From positions 1-64,000 of the forward strand of contig NZ_ACIS01000006.1 in the NCBI RefSeq assembly GCF_000174355.1: a stretch of 64,000 nt of DNA, read 5' to 3'. The notes beneath the pieces were generated by a model. That model did not search any database and was not told the origin of the DNA. It saw only the letters and a list, made by a program, of their open reading frames with translations. The translations under genes and the position numbers were made by a program. Below are positions 59,472 to 64,000 of this stretch, piece after piece (position 1 is the stretch's first letter; each line of letters opens with the position of its first letter). Origin of the DNA: Pseudogulbenkiania ferrooxidans 2002. Lineage in GTDB: Bacteria; Pseudomonadota; Gammaproteobacteria; Burkholderiales; Chromobacteriaceae.

Positions 59472-60127
59472 GGGGTGGCTCCTTGCAGGGTAGGGTCTTG
59501 CCACGGGTTGCGCACCAAGCGGGGTCCGTGGTCGGTTTTGAGCAGCAGGCGCGGGGCTTCGGCCAACCATTCGTTCAGGGCGAAGCCGCCGTGGCCGGTG
59601 TCGATCTGGATGTCGAGGCGGCACGCCACCCGGCCTTGCAGTGCGCGCAAGGCCGCGCGTTGCGGCGGCGTCAGCGGGGTGGCGGCGCGCAGCAGCAGGT
59701 CGAGGTCGCTGTCCGGGCGCAGCACCGACAGGCCGCTGGCGAGCACGAAACCGACGCCGCCGCTCGGTCCCCAGGGCAGACCGATGGCGTCGAGCTGCGG
59801 CGCCAGGGTGCGCAGGGCCGCGATGGCGGGGCAGGGGGCGAGGTGGCTGTCGCGCCACGGCGCCTGCTGCGCCAGCGTTTCCGGGGTGAGCACCCGCGCC
59901 ACGGCGTGGTGTGGCGCGTGGGTGGCGTGGCGCTGCGCGCGCTCGCGCCCGCGCAGCCCGACCGGCAGCCTGCCGTCGGCGCCGGCCGGGGCGCGCCGCA
60001 CCACCAGCGGCGCGCGCGCCAGCCAGTCGGCGCCGGCCCAGTCGGGCAGCGGGGTGTCTGTGCACAGCGCGGCCGGATCGGCGAGCCACAGCAGGTCGTG
60101 CGGGCGTGGGGTGGGAGTGTGCGTCAT
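59468..60127 (-). CDS. mdcG: Malonate decarboxylase holo-ACP synthase MdcG
   Basis: 219 residues. It attaches the triphosphoribosyl-dephospho-CoA group to MdcC. The nucleotidyltransferase motif is GLSVLRPDSDLDLLLR, with the Asp pair in DLDL, and DIQIDTGHGGFALNEW. It is separated from madM by a hairpin with a T run. An exact 13-mer copy (59556-59568) lies within. Confidence 0.94.
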   Translation of the reverse strand: MTHTPTPRPHDLLWLADPAALCTDTPLPDWAGADWLARAPLVVRRAPAGADGRLPVGLRGRERAQRHATHAPHHAVARVLTPETLAQQAPWRDSHLAPCPAIAALRTLAPQLDAIGLPWGPSGGVGFVLASGLSVLRPDSDLDLLLRAATPLTPPQRAALRALQGRVACRLDIQIDTGHGGFALNEWLAEAPRLLLKTDHGPRLVRNPWQDPTLQGATP

Positions 60128-60154
60128 GTCGTGTCCTGTGGCGGCGACAGCAGG

Positions 60155-60180
60155 AAAAACGGCGCCCCGCGGGGCGCCAA
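60155..60180 (-). terminator. Intrinsic terminator inside the mdc cluster
   Basis: GGCGCCCCGCGGGGCGCC (60161-60178) is a perfect palindrome; on the minus strand GTTTTTCC follows. It lies between madM and mdcG, so a share of transcripts from the decarboxylase and transporter genes should end before mdcGH. Confidence 0.82.
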
Positions 60181-60231
60181 ACTCGTGCCGCCGTACCGGC
60201 CGGGCCGGCGTGACGGCAGGAGGATGCCGGG

Positions 60232-60996
60232 TCAGCCCACCACCGCCTTGGTGGCGAGGAACAGCACCGAGGGGCCGAGCAGGCAGCCCAGGCCGGTGTG
60301 GAAGGTGGCGACCAGCGCGCCGTACGGCACCAGACGGCGGTCGGTGGCGGCAAGCCCGGCCGAGACGCCGCTCACCGTGCCGGCCAGGCCGCCGAACACC
60401 ATCGCGGCGCGCGGGTTGTTGAGCCCGAGGAAGCCGGCGGCGAACGGCGTGCCGACCATCACGATGATGGCCTTGATCAGGCCGGTGGCGATGCTCAGCG
60501 CGATCACGTCCGAGCTGGCGCCGAGCGCCGCGCCGGTCACCGGGCCGACGATGTAGGTCACCGCGCCGGCGCCGATGGTGGCCATGCTGACCGGGTCGGT
60601 GTAGCCGAAGGCGTAGGCCAGGCTGGCGCCGACGATGAACGGCAGCACGGTGCCCAGGAGCAGCGAGACGGCGCCGATCAGGCCGGCCTTGCGCGCCTCG
60701 GTGACCTGCACTTCGAAGGCGGTGGCGACGATGGCGAAGTCGCGCAGCATGGCACCGCCCATCAGGCCGATGCCGCCCAGCAAGGGCAGGTCGGCGAGGC
60801 CTTTCTCTCCGCCGGTGAGCACGCCGCCGTAGTAGGCGAGCACCAGGCCGATCATGATGGCGATGGCGGAACCGTGCACGCGGCCGAAGGTCAGGCGGCG
60901 CGACAGCCAGGCCGACAGGCCCATGATGATGCCGACCAGGGCGAAGGCGGCGACCAGTCCGTTGTGATGCAGCATTTTTTCGAGCATGGACAACAT
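60232..60996 (-). CDS. madM: Malonate transporter subunit MadM
   Basis: 254 residues with about nine hydrophobic helices. MadM features are LEKMLHHNGLVAAFALVGIIMG at the N-terminus and GLAGTVSGVSAGLAATDRRLVPYGAL near the C-terminus. MadL and MadM together import malonate with Na+ or H+. ATG 60996 follows AGGAGAGT; an upstream in-frame ATG at 61020 overlaps madL. Confidence 0.95.
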   Translation of the reverse strand: MLSMLEKMLHHNGLVAAFALVGIIMGLSAWLSRRLTFGRVHGSAIAIMIGLVLAYYGGVLTGGEKGLADLPLLGGIGLMGGAMLRDFAIVATAFEVQVTEARKAGLIGAVSLLLGTVLPFIVGASLAYAFGYTDPVSMATIGAGAVTYIVGPVTGAALGASSDVIALSIATGLIKAIIVMVGTPFAAGFLGLNNPRAAMVFGGLAGTVSGVSAGLAATDRRLVPYGALVATFHTGLGCLLGPSVLFLATKAVVG

Positions 60997-61012
60997 GGCG
61001 GGACTCTCCTGT

Positions 61013-61405
61013 TCAGGCAATCTGGTCTTGGGTGGCGGCCGGGAGCGGCTCGTGCTGTCCCAGGCGGTTGATGGCGGCGATGCAGCAGGCGCAGACCAGC
61101 ACCGCGCCGATGGCGGCGAGCAGCGCCACCGGGCCGCCGCGCAGGGCGGTCACCACGTTCTGCTGGGCGGCCATCGCCACCACCACCGGGATGTACATGG
61201 CGCCCCAGAAGCCGACGCCGGCTTCGGTTTCCTTGGGCAGCAGGCCGCGCTTGTGCAGCCAGAGCCGCGAGCTGATCAACAGCAGCATGGCGATGCCGAC
61301 GCCGCCGACGTTGGCCTTGACGCCAATCGCGCTGCCGAGCAGATCGCCGAAGAACAGGCCTGCCAGGTGGCAGAGTGCAAGTAGGGCGGTACCGTAAATG
61401 ACCAT
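61013..61405 (-). CDS. madL: Malonate transporter subunit MadL
   Basis: 130 residues with four hydrophobic helices. MVIYGTALLALCHLAGLFFGD and GVKANVGGVGIAMLLLI are MadL features. AAGGAGATT precedes the ATG. The 180-base gap before it (61406-61585) is less GC-rich and may hold a secondary promoter (TTGATT with TATCCG 15-17 nt on). Confidence 0.95.
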   Translation of the reverse strand: MVIYGTALLALCHLAGLFFGDLLGSAIGVKANVGGVGIAMLLLISSRLWLHKRGLLPKETEAGVGFWGAMYIPVVVAMAAQQNVVTALRGGPVALLAAIGAVLVCACCIAAINRLGQHEPLPAATQDQIA

Positions 61406-61585
61406 GGTTGAATCTCCTTATGTAGATGGATGTTGCAACTGCCTGGTTTTTGTTTTGTCTGGGTACGGCTTCAGGGTACGGCGGATACGACATGATGCAA
61501 TGAATCAACTGGTTGGGGACGATCTCCTCCGGGTGCGGGCGCCGCCGGGGCGCCCTGACTGACGTCAATGGTGGATGTTCCGGTG

Positions 61586-62413
61586 TCAGGCGACGTTCCA
61601 CTGCGCGCGCAGGCGCTCGCGCACCGTGAGCGAGGCCTGGCGCGGCGCGGCGCCGAGACGGCCGGCGAGCCCGCGCGACGGCTCGGCGGCGATGTCGGCC
61701 AGCGCGGCGGACAGCGCGCTCTCGACCGTATCGAGGTCGGCGCTGCCGGGCGCGGCGGCGTTCTCCACGCGCAGCAGGCGCCACAGCAGGCCGAGCGAGG
61801 CGAAGTTGGCGATGTCGTAGGCCATCGGCGGCACGCTTTCGGCCAACCTTTCCAGCTCTTCCACCGAACGCTGCGTCACGCGCGCCGCGGCGGCCTTGCC
61901 CATGGCGTGCACCATCACCCCGGCGTCGTCCAGCGCGATCAGCCGGTTGGCCTGGTAGCCGTGGGCCAGAAACGCCCCGGACATGGCCTTGCCGACGATC
62001 AACCCGAGCACCGGGTGGCCGGCCAGCCGGGCGCTGGCGTAGGCATCGGCGGCGGCGGCGAGCGCCAGGTGGATGCCGTAGGCTTCCTCGCGCCGGCCGT
62101 AGGCCTGGCTCGCGACGTCGATCACCGCGACGATGGCGCGCTTGTCGTCGCGGCCGGCGTCGGCGTCGGCGTCGATCGCCTCGCGCACCGCGCGCGCCAG
62201 CTGCCAGCCTTCTTCCAGCCCCACTTCACCGTGGCGCACGCGCGGGAAGCGGTTGTCCGGGTCCGGCACCACGGCGAGATAGCGCGCCGGCCGGCCGGCC
62301 AGCTCGGCGTCGACCACCTGCAGCGCCGCCGGGTAGCCGGCGACACGCGGGGCGTTGCGGGTGAGCGCGGCGAGCCAGACGGCGCCGCGGCTCTGGATGG
62401 GGTGTTGGTTCAT
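61586..62413 (-). CDS. mdcE: Malonate decarboxylase gamma subunit MdcE
   Basis: 275 residues. Carboxyltransferase-like crotonase fold: IVAVIDVASQAYGRREEAYGIHLALAAAADAYA, and GLIVGKAMSGAFLAHGYQANRLIALDDAGVMVHAM. With MdcD it decarboxylates malonyl-ACP to acetyl-ACP. It overlaps mdcD by 4 nt. Confidence 0.95.
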   Translation of the reverse strand: MNQHPIQSRGAVWLAALTRNAPRVAGYPAALQVVDAELAGRPARYLAVVPDPDNRFPRVRHGEVGLEEGWQLARAVREAIDADADAGRDDKRAIVAVIDVASQAYGRREEAYGIHLALAAAADAYASARLAGHPVLGLIVGKAMSGAFLAHGYQANRLIALDDAGVMVHAMGKAAAARVTQRSVEELERLAESVPPMAYDIANFASLGLLWRLLRVENAAAPGSADLDTVESALSAALADIAAEPSRGLAGRLGAAPRQASLTVRERLRAQWNVA

Positions 62414-63261
62414 GCTTGGTCTCCCTGGGCGTAGATGGCGCGCACGTCTTCGGCGCTGGCCTGGCGGCTGGCGTCGACTTCGGCCAACCTGGCGAGGTAG
62501 TGCGCAACGCGCTGGCTGCGCGGCGTGGCCGGCTGGCCCTGGTGCAGCCAGGCGATGGCCTGGGCGCGCAGCGCCGGGGCGTGGTCGTCGAGGCAGGCAT
62601 CGGCCAGACCCGTCGCCACGCGCTGCTCGCCGCCGGTCAGGCTCCAGATGAACGGTTTGTCGCGCGAGTCGTATTCCTCCACCCCGGCTTCCTGCTCGAT
62701 CACCGCCGGGCCGTTCAGCCCCAGCCGCGCCTCGCGGGTGACCAGCAGGTAGCTGCACAGCGCTGCGGCGATGCTCATGCCGCCGAAGCAGCCGACGGTG
62801 GCGGCGCTGATGCCGATCACCGGCTGGTAGCGGCGCAGCTCGACGATGGCGGCGTGGATCTCGGCGATGGCGGCCAGGCCCAGGTTGGCTTCCTGCAGCC
62901 GCACCCCGCCGGTCTCGAACAGGATCAGCGCGCAGGTCGGGATGCCGTGGCGGTTGTCCTCGGCGGCCAGTTCCAGCGCGCCGGCGATCTTGGCGCCGGA
63001 CACCTCGCCCATGCTGCCGCCCTGGAACGCGCCTTCGATCGCCAGCACCAGCGCCGGCCGGCCGTCCAGCGTGCCCTTGGCCACCACCACGCCGTCGTCG
63101 GCCTGGGGGACGATGCCCTGGCGCGCCAGCCACGGCGAGGTGAGGCGGTCGAACGGGCCCAGCAGCTCGCGGAAGCTGCCGGCGTCGAGCAGGGCGCGGG
63201 CGCGCGCTCGGGCGTCGCGCTCGATGAAGCTGTCTCGATGAATCAGGTCGGATATCGTCAT
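62410..63261 (-). CDS. mdcD: Malonate decarboxylase beta subunit MdcD
   Basis: 283 residues. Acetyl-CoA carboxyltransferase-like fold: FIERDARARARALLDAGSFREL, GAFQGGSMGEVSGAKIAGALELA, FETGGVRLQEANLG and ISAATVGCFGGMSIAA. It forms the decarboxylase with MdcE. mdcC is 7 nt upstream. Confidence 0.96.
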   Translation of the reverse strand: MTISDLIHRDSFIERDARARARALLDAGSFRELLGPFDRLTSPWLARQGIVPQADDGVVVAKGTLDGRPALVLAIEGAFQGGSMGEVSGAKIAGALELAAEDNRHGIPTCALILFETGGVRLQEANLGLAAIAEIHAAIVELRRYQPVIGISAATVGCFGGMSIAAALCSYLLVTREARLGLNGPAVIEQEAGVEEYDSRDKPFIWSLTGGEQRVATGLADACLDDHAPALRAQAIAWLHQGQPATPRSQRVAHYLARLAEVDASRQASAEDVRAIYAQGDQA

Positions 63262-63268
63262 GTCGTCC

Positions 63269-63571
63269 TCACTCGCGCTCGTCCAGGGACTCGAACGCCT
63301 GCTCCAGGCGCAGCCGCACCACCGCCGGAGTGGCGCCGAAATCGTTGATCTCGATCGCGGCGGCCGGCCACAAGCGGGCGCCGAACAGCCGGTCGAGCTG
63401 GGCCTGCCACACCGGCCCCATGCCGTTCACCGAGGTGGTGACGCTGACCTGCAGGGAGCCCGCCGGGCGCGGTTCGAGCAATACCTCCAGGTCGCCCGAA
63501 CCGACCACGCCGGCCAGGGCTCGGCCCGCAGCGGGGGTGCCGGCGGGGTAGTCGAATAGGTGTTTTTCCAT
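63269..63571 (-). CDS. mdcC: Malonate decarboxylase acyl carrier protein MdcC (delta subunit)
   Basis: 100 residues. It carries the 2'-(5''-triphosphoribosyl)-3'-dephospho-CoA group on a Ser; the VGSGDLEVLLEP motif places it at Ser25. FDYPAGTPAAGRALAGVVG and VSVTTSVNGMGPVW are family features. It lies 13 nt after mdcB. Confidence 0.95.
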   Translation of the reverse strand: MEKHLFDYPAGTPAAGRALAGVVGSGDLEVLLEPRPAGSLQVSVTTSVNGMGPVWQAQLDRLFGARLWPAAAIEINDFGATPAVVRLRLEQAFESLDERE

Positions 63572-63584
63572 GATGCTTTCCTTG

Positions 63585-64000
63585 TCAGGGCCGGCCGTCG
63601 GGTGCCGGCGCTGCGTTGTTCAGTCGGTCGAGAAACAGCGCGGCGGCCAACAGGTCGGCCGAGCCGCCGGGCGAGACGTTGAGCGCCAAGAACTCGGCGT
63701 CGAGCCGCATCAGTGCACGGCGTCCGGCCGGGGTCGCGCTGCCGCCGGCGTCCAGCACGCGCGCCGCGCCGGCCTGCACCGCGTCGAGCGCGGCCGGCCC
63801 GCCGCGCGCCAGCACGCAGGTGTCGTCGAGCAGGCTCATCAGCGCCAGCAGCGCGTCGAGGCGGGCGGCGTCTTCCGCCACGCCGGCGGCGCGGGCCTGC
63901 CACAGGGCCGGCAGCGCCACCTCGACCACGTGCGGGAAGCCGGCTTCGGCCTGGCCGCGCGCGCCGCCGACGCCGTAGTCGAGTCGGGCGCGTTCGCCCT
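63585..64000 (-). CDS. mdcB: Triphosphoribosyl-dephospho-CoA synthase MdcB (5' end outside the window)
   Basis: The last ~138 residues are visible; the N-terminus lies beyond 64000. The frame begins ...[27 protein letters not shown], typical of the CitG/MdcB family, then [14 protein letters not shown] and [18 protein letters not shown]. It makes the MdcC prosthetic group. mdcA is expected next, outside the window. Confidence 0.94.
   Translation of the reverse strand, partial: GERARLDYGVGGARGQAEAGFPHVVEVALPALWQARAAGVAEDAARLDALLALMSLLDDTCVLARGGPAALDAVQAGAARVLDAGGSATPAGRRALMRLDAEFLALNVSPGGSADLLAAALFLDRLNNAAPAPDGRP

Overview
The window is a high-GC bacterial chromosome segment with tightly packed genes and few mobile features. 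Gene content points to the betaproteobacterial order Neisseriales, most likely Chromobacteriaceae (relatives of Chromobacterium, Gulbenkiania or Vogesella). This is inferred from protein character and gene pairings; no database search was possible. No CRISPR array, tRNA, integrase or intact insertion sequence was seen.

Layout. 1-386: 3' end of an rRNA operon (23S end, 5S, terminator). 957-12377: proline catabolism (putA), a branched-chain amino-acid binding lipoprotein, adenine deaminase, an isochorismatase-fold hydrolase, then a Cys/Met-rich trio ending in a P-type ATPase. 12629-15703: a nitrate-sensor type chemoreceptor and fabI. 15934-21374: complete yejABEF peptide importer. 21503-27140: trxA, rho, a TRIC-type channel, a CoA Nudix hydrolase, nadC and two lone transporter membrane subunits. 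27190-31016 (minus strand): murB, a MATE pump, a small unknown protein preceded by two SAM-II-like riboswitch aptamers, and a degenerate exonuclease. 31219-36019: pcnB-folK-deoxynucleoside kinase-panB-panC-panD, an RNA-processing, folate and pantothenate block. 36191-45374: GFA protein, RraA, lipoprotein HtrA protease, nth-rsxB, a Fur-controlled TonB receptor/PepSY pair, and a divergent ctlX/Lrp pair. 45667-49686: acetate uptake and activation (DUF485-actP-acs). 50112-54398: LysR regulator, small helical protein, SelO, metallophosphoesterase. 54657-55364: a lower-GC Tag-like glycosylase, probably acquired. 55401-58442: HlyD/ABC exporter. 58539-64000: a malonate decarboxylase cluster (mdcB-C-D-E-madL-madM-mdcG-mdcH) running off the right edge.

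Most notable observations. (1) At 30062-30294 (minus strand) a promoter with a consensus -35 box is followed by a SAM-II-like aptamer, an intrinsic terminator whose 5' arm can pair with the aptamer's conserved GCUAAAG segment, a second SAM-II-like aptamer, and a 100-residue protein of unknown function: a candidate tandem SAM switch. (2) The 13-mer GGTTGGCCGAAGC (either strand) occurs 11 times and its 9-base core about 27 times in 64 kb, in genes and as inverted pairs in terminators. This resembles the behaviour of Neisseria DNA uptake sequences, but with a different word. (3) The PolB-like exonuclease at 30291-31016 has lost its catalytic acidic residues.
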